NCBI GenBank assembly: GCA_947482115.1
Contig: CANKII010000001.1
Location: 310,001-374,000 of the forward strand
DNA: 64,000 nt
Reading direction: 5' to 3'
From: Fibrobacterota bacterium
Lineage (GTDB): Bacteria; Fibrobacterota; Fibrobacteria; UBA11236
Below are positions 8,915 through 17,866 of the stretch, one piece after another (within the stretch, counting starts at the first letter, position 1; the number at the start of each line of letters is the position of its first letter). The position numbers and the translations under genes are program-made. The notes beneath the pieces were generated by a model. The model did no database searches. It saw only the letters and a list, made by a program, of their open reading frames with translations, and was not told the origin of the DNA.

Positions 8915-9604
8915 ATGAATCCTGAATTGAAATCCCGACGCATAGGTGTTGTGATCCCGGCTTATGAAGCCTCGGCTTCATTGCCAGCTCTATTAGATGG
9001 CTTGCTGAATCGCCTATCCTATCAGCAAATTTTAGTGGTGGATGACGGTTCCAGCGACGGAACGTCAACCCTTACAGCTTCCAAAGGCGTTTTATACCTG
9101 CGACATGAAATCAATCGCGGCAAAGGCGCAGCTTTGATGACAGGCTTGTTGCATGCCCGCCATTTGGGTTGGGAGTGGGCTGTGACTTTGGACGCCGACG
9201 GCCAGCACACCGTGGAAGATTTGGAAAAATTTCTAGTGGCACAACCCGGTCCCAATACGGGGATTTTGGTGGGAGCAAGGCAACGCAGCGGAACACCCAT
9301 GCCGTTGCACCGTCGTTTCAGCAATGCCTTTAGCACCTGGTTGGTGGAACGTTTGGCGGGGGGCCCCGTCTTCGATGCCCAATGTGGATTCCGAGCTTAT
9401 CGACTCGATCTCGTTAAAAACTATCCACTTGAAGGTCGCTTTGAATGGGAATCCCAAGCTTTGATCCTATGCCGCCGTCTTGGCTTTGATGTCGAAGCCA
9501 TTCCCATCCGCACCGTGTATTCGGAATATGGAAGTCACATGCGAATCGGCAGGGACACCTGGCGTTTTCTGCGCATGTACGGAAAGCTGGCATGGACGCA
9601 ATAA
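8915..9604 (+). CDS. Family 2 glycosyltransferase (polyprenyl-P-mannose synthase-like)
   Basis: 229-residue GT-A fold glycosyltransferase. IGVVIPAYE begins the nucleotide-binding domain, VVDDGSSDGT (about residues 40-49) binds the nucleotide sugar, and TLDADGQH (about 95) holds the metal-binding DxD. The size and the motif AQCGFRAYR match dolichyl/polyprenyl-phosphate sugar synthases without the C-terminal membrane domain. The ATG at 8915 is chosen because it places the domain at the usual distance from the N-terminus; longer starts would run through the HAD gene. It overlaps pcm by 13 bp, so both are probably translated from one mRNA. Confidence 0.88.
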   Translation: MNPELKSRRIGVVIPAYEASASLPALLDGLLNRLSYQQILVVDDGSSDGTSTLTASKGVLYLRHEINRGKGAALMTGLLHARHLGWEWAVTLDADGQHTVEDLEKFLVAQPGPNTGILVGARQRSGTPMPLHRRFSNAFSTWLVERLAGGPVFDAQCGFRAYRLDLVKNYPLEGRFEWESQALILCRRLGFDVEAIPIRTVYSEYGSHMRIGRDTWRFLRMYGKLAWTQ

Positions 9605-10233
9605 CTTCGACGCGCAGCAAAATGGTGGACGGCATCTTCGCCCGCCTCGGCTACCGCGATGCGGAAGTCGAATGCATCATGAAGGAAATTCCACGGCATC
9701 TTTTCGTGGACTCGGCGCAGGAACACGACGCCTACAAGGATACCGCGCTTCCCATCGGGTTTGGACAGACGATTTCGCAGCCCAGCATGGTCGCCATGAT
9801 GACACACGAACTCGCCCCGCGTTCAGGCGACAAGATTCTGGAAATCGGTACGGGCTCGGGTTATCAAACCGCCATCCTGTCCTATTACACGCCGCGGCTT
9901 TACACGGTGGAACGTCTGGCGGATCTTTCGCGCCGTGCGCAGGGCTTGTTGGAAAGCCTGAACCTGCGGAACATCATTTACAAGATCGGTGACGGCAGCG
10001 TGGGTTGGGAAAGCTGGGCACCTTATGATCGCATCATTGTCGCTGCAGGAGCTCCCGTTGTTTCCGATGTTTTAAAACGGCAATTGGCAGACGGCGGTCG
10101 TTTGGTAATCCCCATTGGGGACAGGGACGCACAACATTTACTGCGCGTTGAACGCCATGGGGATTCTTTCGTGGAAACCGATTTGGGCGAATGCCGCTTT
10201 GTCCCGCTGCTGGGGACGCAGGGATTTAAATAG
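9592..10233 (+). CDS. pcm: Protein-L-isoaspartate O-methyltransferase
   Basis: 213-residue SAM-dependent methyltransferase that repairs isoaspartyl residues in damaged proteins. The family signature PIGFGQTISQPSMVA (about residues 53-67) and SAM-binding motif I ILEIGTGSGYQTA (about 82-94) are intact, as is the region DRIIVAAGAP (motif II). Length is normal for the bacterial enzyme. The start codon lies inside the glycosyltransferase gene (overlap 13 bp, different frame), which suggests coupling. It is followed by a roughly 200-bp gap that carries a sigma-54-like promoter for the next gene. Confidence 0.95.
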   Translation: MDAITSTRSKMVDGIFARLGYRDAEVECIMKEIPRHLFVDSAQEHDAYKDTALPIGFGQTISQPSMVAMMTHELAPRSGDKILEIGTGSGYQTAILSYYTPRLYTVERLADLSRRAQGLLESLNLRNIIYKIGDGSVGWESWAPYDRIIVAAGAPVVSDVLKRQLADGGRLVIPIGDRDAQHLLRVERHGDSFVETDLGECRFVPLLGTQGFK

Positions 10234-10318
10234 TTCACACGCGTTCACCTTCCTTCACCAACCTTCATATCCATTCCATTCGCAACCGCGAAATCGCCGT
10301 AAAATCCCCGTTGTTCCA

Positions 10319-10336
10319 TTTGGCACGACCCTCGCA
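10319..10336 (+). promoter_or_regulatory. Candidate sigma-54 promoter of the spoVG-like gene
   Basis: TTTGGCACGACCCTCGCA matches the sigma-54 consensus TGGCAC-N5-TTGC with one mismatch in the -12 box and has the diagnostic GG-N10-GC spacing (GG at 10322-10323, GC at 10334-10335). It lies about 100 bp before the spoVG-like ATG. The leader then holds a small hairpin (10350-10357 with 10365-10372). No enhancer-binding-protein site was identified. Confidence 0.5.
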
Positions 10337-10436
10337 TTAACTCCCCTTGCCGTCGGAGGAAACATCCGGCGGTCCGGCGAGACACAACAAACAACCAACG
10401 CCGCCGGGAGAATCACGACAGAACAAAGGAGAAAAC

Positions 10437-10721
10437 ATGTCTGTCAATGGAATCGAAATCACCGAAATCAAAATCAACCCCCTGAATAAAAAGGAACCGG
10501 GAAGCCATCTCGAGGCGTTCGCAAGAATCGTCCTCAACGGACAGCTGTGCATCAACAGCATCCGCATCGTGCATGGCAAGTTCGGTCCCTTTATTTCCTT
10601 TCCGAGGGAATTCAACCAGAAGGAAGGCAAGGGTTACAACCTCTGCTACCCGATCACCAAGTCGCTTCAGGATTACCTCTCCGAGCGCATCCTCCGCCAG
10701 TGGCGGACGGCGACCGCTTGA
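10437..10721 (+). CDS. spoVG: SpoVG-family RNA/DNA-binding regulator
   Basis: 94-residue SpoVG-family protein. The core NSIRIVHGKFGPFISFPR is the family hallmark (usually NSIRIIxGxxGxFIxMPS), preceded by a short beta-strand region EITEIKINPL. SpoVG proteins bind nucleic acids and act as site-specific regulators in many non-sporulating bacteria; here the name does not imply sporulation. The ATG at 10437 is fixed by AAAGGAG seven nt upstream. A sigma-54-like promoter lies upstream and a rho-independent terminator directly downstream, so the gene is a single transcription unit. Confidence 0.85.
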   Translation: MSVNGIEITEIKINPLNKKEPGSHLEAFARIVLNGQLCINSIRIVHGKFGPFISFPREFNQKEGKGYNLCYPITKSLQDYLSERILRQWRTATA

Positions 10722-10757
10722 TCGCTGCGTGAAAGGCCCGGGGAAATTTTATTCCTC

Positions 10758-10790
10758 CCTTCAGATTCGCTTTGCGAGTCTGAAGGTTTT
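10758..10790 (+). terminator. Rho-independent terminator after spoVG
   Basis: Hairpin with arms CCTTCAGATTCGC (10758-10770) and GCGAGTCTGAAGG (10774-10786), loop TTT, one mismatched pair, followed by TTTT. It sits 37 bp after the spoVG stop and 20 bp before the comM start, so comM must have its own promoter or depend on read-through. Confidence 0.75.
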
Positions 10791-10810
10791 GCCTTCCGCA
10801 GGAAATTATC

Positions 10811-12346
10811 ATGCTCTCCGTTCTGCACAGTGGAACGGTGTTGGGAATCGAAGCCGTTCCCGTCATCGTTGAAGTCGACATCACTTACGGACTTCCCGGT
10901 TTTGGTTTGGTGGGACTTCCGGATTCTGCCGTCAAAGAATCACGTGAACGTGTTTTTTCGGCACTCAAGAATTCCGGCTTTTCCATTCCCAGCCGCCGCA
11001 TCACCATCAATCTTGCGCCAGCCGATTTGCGCAAGGAAGGAACAGCCTTCGATCTTCCCATGGCATTAGGAATTCTTGCGGCCTCGGAACAAATTGACGC
11101 CGAAGATTGGGATGATGTTCTGGTTCTCGGTGAACTCGCGTTGGACGGAGGCTTACGCTCCGTTCGCGGATTGTTGTCCATGGCCATGATGGCGCGTGAG
11201 CAGGGATGGAAACGGGTTTTGCTTCCCGCCGCGAATGTCCACGAAGCCGTATTGGTTCCCGGCATTCAATTGCTTCCGGTGAACACCTTGCAGGAAGCAC
11301 TGAAGGCTATGCGAACCGGCGTTTCCACTTTTGTCATTCCACAAGATTCAAATACTGCACCCATGATAGAGGAACTCGATTTTTCCGAGATCAAGGGACA
11401 GTCACAAGCCAAGCGCGCACTTGAAGTCGCCGCTGCGGGCGGGCACAACTTCATCATGGTCGGCAGTCCGGGTTGTGGAAAAACATTAATGGCCCGCAGA
11501 TTGCCATCCATTCTGCCACCGTTGTCGGATGAAGAAGGTTTGGAAACCACACGCATTTACAGTGTGGCAGGCTTGTTGAAACCCGGACACGGTCTCATGC
11601 GCCAACGGCCATTCCGTTCTCCGCATCATTCCATCAGTGATCAAGCTTTAGTCGGTGGCGGAAAAATGCCGCGACCCGGTGAAGTCAGCCTTGCTCACCT
11701 TGGAGTTTTGTTTCTCGACGAACTTCCTGAATTCCGAAAAACCACTTTGGAAACTTTGCGTCAACCTTTGGAGGATGGGTGTGTCACCATTTCCCGCACA
11801 GCGCATACCGTGACCTATCCATCACGCTGTATGCTCGGTGCTGCCATGAATCCATGTCCCTGTGGATATCTGCAGGACTTGTTGGGGCGATGCGTGTGCA
11901 AAGAGGAATCCATTCAACGTTATCGCAACCGTATTTCTGGCCCTTTGTTGGATCGCATCGATTTGCATCTGGAAGTCGCTTCGCTCGGCGTGGAGGAAAT
12001 GATCTCCGAACGATTGGAGGAAAGTTCAGCCGATATTCGATCACGGGTAATGGTGGCACGGGAGATTCAACGGGAACGGTTCAAGAATTCCACAGGAGTT
12101 CATTGCAATGCACACATGTCCTCTGGTGACCTGCGCCGTTATTGTACTCCACCGCCTTTGGCCAAGGCGTTGCTCCGCACCGCCGTGGAATCCCTCGGCC
12201 TTTCCGCCCGGGCCTATGATCGCATCTTGAAAGTGGGGAGGACCATCGCCGATCTCGAAGGCAGCGAGTCTATCAATGAACGACATCTGGCAGAAGCCAT
12301 TCACTATCGAAGTTTGGATCGACGATTTGCGGGGGCAAGCACGTGA
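10811..12346 (+). CDS. comM: YifB/ComM family magnesium-chelatase-like AAA+ ATPase
   Basis: 511-residue AAA+ protein of the ComM/YifB family, a hexameric helicase that promotes branch migration during natural transformation in species where it was studied. An N-terminal Lon-protease-like domain (about 1-190, [20 protein letters not shown]) is followed by the Mg-chelatase AAA domain: Walker A GSPGCGKT (about 217-224), Walker [10 protein letters not shown] (about 300), and NPCPCGY (about 351) with a downstream cysteine pair. The C-terminal Mg_chelatase_C domain ([19 protein letters not shown]) is complete. Length is typical. The gene stands between the spoVG terminator and tmRNA. Confidence 0.95.
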   Translation: MLSVLHSGTVLGIEAVPVIVEVDITYGLPGFGLVGLPDSAVKESRERVFSALKNSGFSIPSRRITINLAPADLRKEGTAFDLPMALGILAASEQIDAEDWDDVLVLGELALDGGLRSVRGLLSMAMMAREQGWKRVLLPAANVHEAVLVPGIQLLPVNTLQEALKAMRTGVSTFVIPQDSNTAPMIEELDFSEIKGQSQAKRALEVAAAGGHNFIMVGSPGCGKTLMARRLPSILPPLSDEEGLETTRIYSVAGLLKPGHGLMRQRPFRSPHHSISDQALVGGGKMPRPGEVSLAHLGVLFLDELPEFRKTTLETLRQPLEDGCVTISRTAHTVTYPSRCMLGAAMNPCPCGYLQDLLGRCVCKEESIQRYRNRISGPLLDRIDLHLEVASLGVEEMISERLEESSADIRSRVMVAREIQRERFKNSTGVHCNAHMSSGDLRRYCTPPPLAKALLRTAVESLGLSARAYDRILKVGRTIADLEGSESINERHLAEAIHYRSLDRRFAGAST

Positions 12347-12418
12347 AATCGATGGGAAATAAGGTAGTGGGCTGACGGGCTCACAAAGGCTACCTTGTAC
12401 TTGGCTCAATAAATTCGG

Positions 12419-12788
12419 GGGGACGTAAAGGTCTCGACGGAATCGGATGAGTCGAAAGTCGCATGCCGAGGATCTCTGGTTGGCCTCGTAAATCATTCCA
12501 GGGAAAAAACAAATGCAGAAGAAGTCAATTCTTATGCAATGGCTGCTTAATTAAACACTAAGCGCCTCGATCTTCCCGGGGGGTGCCTCAGCATCGGGCG
12601 GATCGGCATACTTTGGGGCTGGGTTCCGCCATTTGTCTGGGAGGCGGAGCCGAGATAACCGGGCTGGTTTTCGGAGTAGCCGATTCCTTGGGCGACACCG
12701 GAAGCGAGATTCAAATCAGGAAGAACGCATGTAGGAGCGATCGGTAAGTTGATTTCGGACGCGGGTTCGATTCCCGCCGTCTCCACCA
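12419..12788 (+). ncRNA. ssrA: Transfer-messenger RNA (tmRNA)
   Basis: One-piece tmRNA of about 370 nt. The 5' end GGGGACGTAAAGGTCTCGAC pairs over seven positions with CGTCTCC before the encoded ACCA at 12785-12788, forming the tRNA-like acceptor stem. The T arm is CGGGTTCGATTCCCG. The tag frame begins at a GCA resume codon at 12514 and reads AEEVNSYAMAA followed by TAA, ending in the hydrophobic degradation signal expected of SsrA tags. It rescues stalled ribosomes together with SmpB, which is not in this window. It is transcribed in the same direction as comM and the ABC operon. Confidence 0.95.
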
Positions 12789-12927
12789 TTTTTCTGTCAT
12801 GGACCCAGAGGCCCTTGCTCTTTGACTTGCCTGGAAAAATCCACCTTTATATCTTAACCCCCGCTCTACTGAGCCCGTCCAAACATTTGAGAATTTGGCA
12901 TGAGGAACACCCTGAAAGGTGCGAAGC

Positions 12928-13860
12928 ATGATAGAAGTTGAAGGCCTTACTAAACGATACGACCGGACGCTAGCGGTCGATGATATTTCCTTTCACATCC
13001 GCAAGGGTGAGGTCGTAGGCCTGCTCGGGCCCAATGGCGCCGGCAAGACGACGACCATGAAGATCCTGACCTGTTATTTGTCGGCCACATCCGGCAGGGC
13101 CAGTATCAATGGTTTTGACACCTTCGACAACTCCCTGCAGGTCCGCGAGCAAATCGGATATCTTCCCGAAAGCTGTCCCCTGTATTTGGATAGTGACGTG
13201 GTCGCCTATCTGGAATTCTGTGCCGAGGTTCGCGGCATTGATGTTTCCAAACGCAAGGCCGCCGTGGATCGCGTGGTCTCGGACTGCGATTTGGGCAAGG
13301 TGACCCGCAAGGTCATCGGACATCTTTCCAAGGGATACCGGCAACGCGTAGGCATGGCGCAAGCATTGTTGCACAATCCTCCCGTGTTGATTCTCGATGA
13401 ACCCACCTCAGGGCTGGACCCGAATCAAATTCGCGATATCCTCAGCTTAATCCACAATCTGGGTCGCGAGAAAACGGTGATTCATTCCACGCATATTCTT
13501 TCTGAAGTTGAAGCCACCAGCGACCGGGTATTGATCATCAACAACGGCCGTATCGTTGCGCAGGGAACTCCCCGCGAATTGATGGACAAAGCCTCGGGAA
13601 CTACGGTGTATCTCACCGTCAAGGGCGATGGCTGTCAGGGCCATATCGCCAACGCTTCGTTTGTGTCCCGCGCAGAAAAAATCGGTGATGGCACCAATGG
13701 ATTTTTCCGCATGGCCGTTCATGGCATTGACGGCGGGGATATCTCCGTGGAACTGTACCGTCTGGCTGTTGAGAACGGCTGGCTGGTCTCGGAGCTCAGG
13801 GCGGAATCCGCCAGCCTTCAGGATGTTTTTGCCAACCTCACCAAGATCGGGAAGGCTTGA
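12928..13860 (+). CDS. ABC transporter ATP-binding protein (GldA-like)
   Basis: 310-residue ABC ATPase of the ABC-2/drug-export type. Walker A is GPNGAGKTT (about residues 37-45), the signature is LSKGYRQRVGMAQAL in place of the strict LSGGQ, Walker B is VLILDEPTSGLDP and the switch His is in HSTHILSEVE. A C-terminal domain of about 100 residues follows, as in GldA. The ATG at 12928, with GAAAGGTG before it, is preferred to the GTG nine bases upstream. It heads a four-gene operon with a permease, a GldG-like protein and a DUF4340 protein; this gene order occurs in many bacteria with no gliding, so gliding is not implied. Confidence 0.9.
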   Translation: MIEVEGLTKRYDRTLAVDDISFHIRKGEVVGLLGPNGAGKTTTMKILTCYLSATSGRASINGFDTFDNSLQVREQIGYLPESCPLYLDSDVVAYLEFCAEVRGIDVSKRKAAVDRVVSDCDLGKVTRKVIGHLSKGYRQRVGMAQALLHNPPVLILDEPTSGLDPNQIRDILSLIHNLGREKTVIHSTHILSEVEATSDRVLIINNGRIVAQGTPRELMDKASGTTVYLTVKGDGCQGHIANASFVSRAEKIGDGTNGFFRMAVHGIDGGDISVELYRLAVENGWLVSELRAESASLQDVFANLTKIGKA

Positions 13861-13862
13861 TC

Positions 13863-14591
13863 ATGCAAACACGCAACGTCTCCGCCATTTTCAAAAAAGA
13901 ATTGCGAAGCTATTTCGCATCGCCGGTCGGGTATGTGTTCATCATATTCTACCTGCTGGTGTCCAACGGATTCTTTTTCTTCATTGCCGATTTCTTCCGC
14001 GCCGGGCAGGCTTCGATGCGCGGATACTTCGGCACCCTGCCATGGATTTTTCTCTTCTTCGTTCCGGCCATATCCATGCGCCTGTGGGCTGAAGAGAAGA
14101 AAGTCGGCACACTGGAAATTTTGCTGACCATGCCTCTGCGTGAAACGGAAGTGGTGATTGGAAAATTCCTCGGCGCCTTTGCCTTCCTAGCCATCACGCT
14201 AGCGCTGACGATCACATTGCCCCTTTCCATTCATTATCTCGGAAGGCCGGACATGGGTGTGATACTAGGCTGCTATTGCGGAGCATTACTGCTCGGTGCC
14301 GCCTATCTCGCCATCGGATTGCTGATCAGTTCGTTGACGGAGAGTCAGGTCGTGGCCTTCATCGTGTCCGTCGCCGCAATATTCTTCCTGCTCGCACTCG
14401 GAGCTGCGCCTGTTTACCTCAACAGCCTCGGGCCTCTCGTGCATATTTGCGAATATCTCAGCCTCAAAAGTCACTTCGACAATATCACCCGCGGCGTCAT
14501 CGATTCCCGCGACGTGGTGTACTACCTCTCTGTCGTCACTTTATTTCTTTATCTGAACGTAAAGAACATTGAATCCCGGAAGTGGAGATAA
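13863..14591 (+). CDS. ABC-2 type permease (GldF-like)
   Basis: 242-residue inner-membrane permease with six predicted helices, the first at about residues 20-40 after FKKELRSYFASPVGYVF, a typical start of GldF/NosY-like permeases. The conserved segment MRLWAEEKKVGTLEILLTMPL sits in the first cytoplasmic loop and contacts the ATPase. ATG 13863 follows GGAAGG at good spacing; a TTG two codons earlier overlaps the ATPase stop. It forms the channel with the upstream ATPase. The substrate is unknown. Confidence 0.9.
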   Translation: MQTRNVSAIFKKELRSYFASPVGYVFIIFYLLVSNGFFFFIADFFRAGQASMRGYFGTLPWIFLFFVPAISMRLWAEEKKVGTLEILLTMPLRETEVVIGKFLGAFAFLAITLALTITLPLSIHYLGRPDMGVILGCYCGALLLGAAYLAIGLLISSLTESQVVAFIVSVAAIFFLLALGAAPVYLNSLGPLVHICEYLSLKSHFDNITRGVIDSRDVVYYLSVVTLFLYLNVKNIESRKWR

Positions 14592-14595
14592 TCCC

Positions 14596-16239
14596 ATGAC
14601 CTCCAAAGCCTCCAAAAAAATGGGCACCAGAGCCAATGCCTGGCTCAGCGCCATCACCTTGCTCGTGGTTCTTGCCGTCATCGGAGTGGTAAGCGAACAA
14701 TTCCTGCATCGCCGACTGGATTTGACCCGTGATGGTCAATTCACTTTGAGCAAAGCCGCCTTGAAAACCCTCAAGAATCTGCCCGATGTAGTCACTGTAA
14801 GAGCAGTGATTTCCAAGGACTTGCCGAGTCAATTCGTCCAGATTCGGACGCGGGTTACCGATTTGTTGGAGGAATTCCAAGCGAGATCCAATGGCAAGTT
14901 TCGCGTGGTTTACGAAGATCCGAGGGAGAGCGATGCCAAACGTCAAGCCGCCGGCTCACTGGGTGTTCAGGAAGTTCAGCTGCAGGAGCAAAGCAGCGAA
15001 GGCATGCAAATCAAGAAGGGCTTTTTTGGACTTGCCCTGATCTATGGCGACAAGAAGGAAGTCATTCCCGTGCTTCAAAATGTCGAAACCTTTGAATACG
15101 ACTTGATCGTAAAACTGAAAAAACTCACGGGTACCTCCAAAACCGTGGGCATTGTGAATGGAAGCCAGGGTAGTGAATTCACCTTTTCGATGCCGGGGCC
15201 GCAAGGGAAAACCACCGTCGGATTCGACGAGAACTTTCCCACCCTCAAGCAGGAGATGGAAAAACTTTACAAGGTGGAACCGCAGAATTTATCGGCCGGC
15301 CCCATCGCAGAAAACGTGGATCTGCTCCTCATCGCCGCTCCGGCACATCTCAATGAGATGGAAAAATTCCGTATTGACCAGTATTTAATGAAGGGAAAGT
15401 CGGCCATCTTCCTGACTCCTGGCATGAATGTGGATTTGACCGGGTTGAAGGGAACTCCCGCCAATAACGGCTATCAGGATTTACTTGCGGCTTATGGTCT
15501 TTCAGTAAGCCCCAATACCCTTCTCGAGCCGAAACACTGGCAGCTTGTGCGCTTCGGAAATTCGTTCTTCCCGACGCCGTATCCCTACTGGCTCAACATC
15601 GACTACAATACCATGAGTTCCACCAGCCCTGTCACCGCCAAACTGCAAGGCATCAGTCTGCCTTGGACTTCATCCATTCAACTGGATTCCATGGCCGGAA
15701 AAGGAAAGGATTCTTCGGACATCCAGATTCTCGCCAGCACGACGAATGAGTCATGGGAAGAAACCAGCGGCTTCTTTTTCGCCCCGCGCGATCCACAGCA
15801 ATACGTTCCCATCGATCCCAAATCCTATCCGGTTGCGGTGCTGAAAACGGCAAAGCTCACATCCCTGTATGCCCATCATCCGCTTGCCGGGGATTCTGCC
15901 AATCCACTCGATACGGCGCATATCCTCAAGGAGTCTGTGGACAAGGCCCGGATATTGGTTGTTTCCAACGCGCTCTTTGCCACGGATTTTTATGTGGGCT
16001 ACACCAATTCCACGGGCAACCTGCTTTTCATCCTGAACGCGCTCGATCAACTCGCACTGGATCCGGATTTGATCAATGTCCGCAGCCGGACGTTGGATGA
16101 AACGCCCATCGACGAAGTGAAGAAGGTCCAGGCAAAAGCCTTCATCACGTGGACCAATTTGCTGCTGGCCCCGGTGCTGTTGCTGATCATCGGGTTTATC
16201 GTCGGCATCCGCAGGAGAAACAGGGAGGCAACCGCATGA
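14596..16239 (+). CDS. GldG-family ABC-associated protein
   Basis: 547-residue protein with one N-terminal membrane helix (about 13-35), a large extracytoplasmic ABC_transp_aux domain beginning RRLDLTRDGQFTLSKAALKTL, which is the family hallmark, and a C-terminal helix (about 520-540) followed by basic residues RRRNREA. GldG-like proteins work with GldA/GldF-type transporters; outside gliding Bacteroidota their cargo is unknown. The ATG at 14596 is preferred over an in-frame ATG nine codons upstream that lies in the permease gene. It overlaps the next gene by 4 bp. Confidence 0.87.
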   Translation: MTSKASKKMGTRANAWLSAITLLVVLAVIGVVSEQFLHRRLDLTRDGQFTLSKAALKTLKNLPDVVTVRAVISKDLPSQFVQIRTRVTDLLEEFQARSNGKFRVVYEDPRESDAKRQAAGSLGVQEVQLQEQSSEGMQIKKGFFGLALIYGDKKEVIPVLQNVETFEYDLIVKLKKLTGTSKTVGIVNGSQGSEFTFSMPGPQGKTTVGFDENFPTLKQEMEKLYKVEPQNLSAGPIAENVDLLLIAAPAHLNEMEKFRIDQYLMKGKSAIFLTPGMNVDLTGLKGTPANNGYQDLLAAYGLSVSPNTLLEPKHWQLVRFGNSFFPTPYPYWLNIDYNTMSSTSPVTAKLQGISLPWTSSIQLDSMAGKGKDSSDIQILASTTNESWEETSGFFFAPRDPQQYVPIDPKSYPVAVLKTAKLTSLYAHHPLAGDSANPLDTAHILKESVDKARILVVSNALFATDFYVGYTNSTGNLLFILNALDQLALDPDLINVRSRTLDETPIDEVKKVQAKAFITWTNLLLAPVLLLIIGFIVGIRRRNREATA

Positions 16240-17234
16240 AAAAGACGCTCATTGTGCTCATGGGGGCGCTCGTTCTTCTGGCCATCGTGCTCATGATGGA
16301 TCGCCAGCGCGATTCCACAAGGCTGGGTGACAGGTTTCTTTTCGATACCACACAAAAAGACGGCATCGCTTCCATCCGGATTGTCATGCTGAAAGACACA
16401 GCCGTGCTGCAAAAAGTCGGTGCAAAATGGGTTTCGCTTCCCGACAGTTTCCCCCTCGACACCACCAAGATTCGCAAAGGGCTGTCTTATCTCATTGGCT
16501 TCCAGTCCAAGGAAATGCTTTCCACCAATCCGTCGCGCCTTGTCGAATACGGGTTGGATTCCAATCAGGCAAAACACATCGAGTGGATTGGATCGGGTGG
16601 TAAAAAGATTCAGGTCGTGGTGGGAAAAACCTCCGGTACGGATTACGGTTCGACCTATTGGAAATGGGAGGATAAACCCGAGGTGTATAGCACGCCCGGA
16701 AGTTTCACCTGGGAACTCAGCGCGCGCTCTTCCGATTGGAAGGACAGGAACCTCTTCACTCTGGACACCAAGGAGATCAAATCCCTTCAAGTGGACTGGC
16801 GTGACACGGCCGACAAACCCTTCCATTTCAAACTGGAAGCCGTGAAAGACAGCAACCTGAATATGACCGAACCGGAAGCCGCGTCCGTCAAGAAAGTCGA
16901 CGTCAACAACCTGATTTCACAGATCGCCCAGTTCACCATTGACGATTTCGTGACCCCGAACGATACGGACGCTGCCAAAGCCCGTCTGGATACCCCCATG
17001 GTGTCCATCAAGATTGGTTTGAAGAACGGAAAGTTCTATGAAATTCATGGGGGGAGAACCACCAACGGCATGACCTATTCGCAACATCCCTTCCGCAAGG
17101 ACATGATCAAGATCGCCGAATGGCGTTTCAAAACATTTGAAAAGCAGCCGTATGAGTTGATGTCCGATTCGGTGCAGGCCAAGGCTGCGATGCCGGTGCA
17201 ACCGAAAAAAACGGCGGTTAAAAAACACCGTTAA
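16236..17234 (+). CDS. DUF4340-domain membrane-anchored protein
   Basis: 332-residue protein anchored by one N-terminal helix (KKTLIVLMGALVLLAIVLMM) with its bulk outside the membrane. The repeated DUF4340 pattern can be seen: IRIVMLKDTAVLQKVGAKWV, then VVVGKTSGTDYGSTYWK and the RSSDWKDRNLFTLD segment that recurs in this family. Genes of this type regularly follow GldG-like genes, so it is probably an accessory part of the ABC system. It starts at an ATG overlapping the GldG-like stop (ATGA). Its stop overlaps the convergent lipoate-ligase gene. Molecular role unknown. Confidence 0.8.
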   Translation: MKKTLIVLMGALVLLAIVLMMDRQRDSTRLGDRFLFDTTQKDGIASIRIVMLKDTAVLQKVGAKWVSLPDSFPLDTTKIRKGLSYLIGFQSKEMLSTNPSRLVEYGLDSNQAKHIEWIGSGGKKIQVVVGKTSGTDYGSTYWKWEDKPEVYSTPGSFTWELSARSSDWKDRNLFTLDTKEIKSLQVDWRDTADKPFHFKLEAVKDSNLNMTEPEAASVKKVDVNNLISQIAQFTIDDFVTPNDTDAAKARLDTPMVSIKIGLKNGKFYEIHGGRTTNGMTYSQHPFRKDMIKIAEWRFKTFEKQPYELMSDSVQAKAAMPVQPKKTAVKKHR

Positions 17235-17866
17235 TAGATGATGTGTTCCGAAAACCGGGTTTCCAATATTTGTTTCACCCGTTCCGGTGTCAAATATTCC
17301 AACCCCGGAATGTCTGACAAATTCTGAATGAAATTCGCATGGGTGCGACCCAGACGATAATCCGGTTCCCTTGTTGGATGCAATAAATATTGATCCAACA
17401 AGGATAATGGGACATCGACCAGTATCGATGCTAGATACACCGCGCAATCGCGTGGCAAATACAATGACGAACCCAGAATTTTTCGATCGCCCAGTGCCAA
17501 ATCCGAAATTCCGCGCGGAATCAAATCAATGTTCAAGGCATTCTTGAAAGCCGATTGAATGAATCCATTGGCGGTGGAGAAATAATCCTGCAAACCAAAT
17601 CCCGGCCTGCGTTGCATTCGCAAAGCCACACAAACAATATTCGGCGATAAAAACACCGCGCCACCGCCGCCCTTGCGCTTGTACACGGGAATATTCGCTG
17701 ACTCCACGGCCGCAAGATTCAATTCCTGTTCCGGCTCCTGTGAATATCCCAACACCAAAACAGGTTGTTCCGGAATCCATACGCGGAACGGTGGTTCCAA
17801 CGGATCGAGAATGTCCTCGCCGGTGGGGTAGGGATGGATGTGGTGGGATTGAGGATAAAGAATCAA
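17231..17866 (-). CDS. Lipoate/octanoate-protein ligase homologue
   Basis: 211-residue protein of the biotin/lipoate ligase fold. The substrate-binding loop RKGGGGAVFL (about residues 64-73; usually RRxxGGGxVxH) and GDRKILGSS with the catalytic-type lysine (about 126-134) are present. It would attach lipoate or octanoate to proteins such as the E2 encoded 2 kb upstream. The only available start is a TTG at 17866, with an in-frame stop three codons earlier, and this start touches the edge of an inverted-repeat element, so the native start may have been lost to that insertion. Compared with LplA of about 330 residues it lacks the C-terminal accessory domain, as in LipM/LplJ-like short forms. 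Confidence 0.75.
   Translation of the reverse strand: MILYPQSHHIHPYPTGEDILDPLEPPFRVWIPEQPVLVLGYSQEPEQELNLAAVESANIPVYKRKGGGGAVFLSPNIVCVALRMQRRPGFGLQDYFSTANGFIQSAFKNALNIDLIPRGISDLALGDRKILGSSLYLPRDCAVYLASILVDVPLSLLDQYLLHPTREPDYRLGRTHANFIQNLSDIPGLEYLTPERVKQILETRFSEHIIY

Noticed and set aside
10437-10721. Evidence for sporulation from a SpoVG protein
   Set aside because: SpoVG-family proteins occur in many non-sporulating bacteria; no other sporulation gene is present.
12361-12396. AAGGTAG/CTACCTT inverted repeat after comM as a terminator
   Set aside because: The loop is long, inner pairing is imperfect and no T-run follows; it may be part of the tmRNA promoter region but cannot be called.
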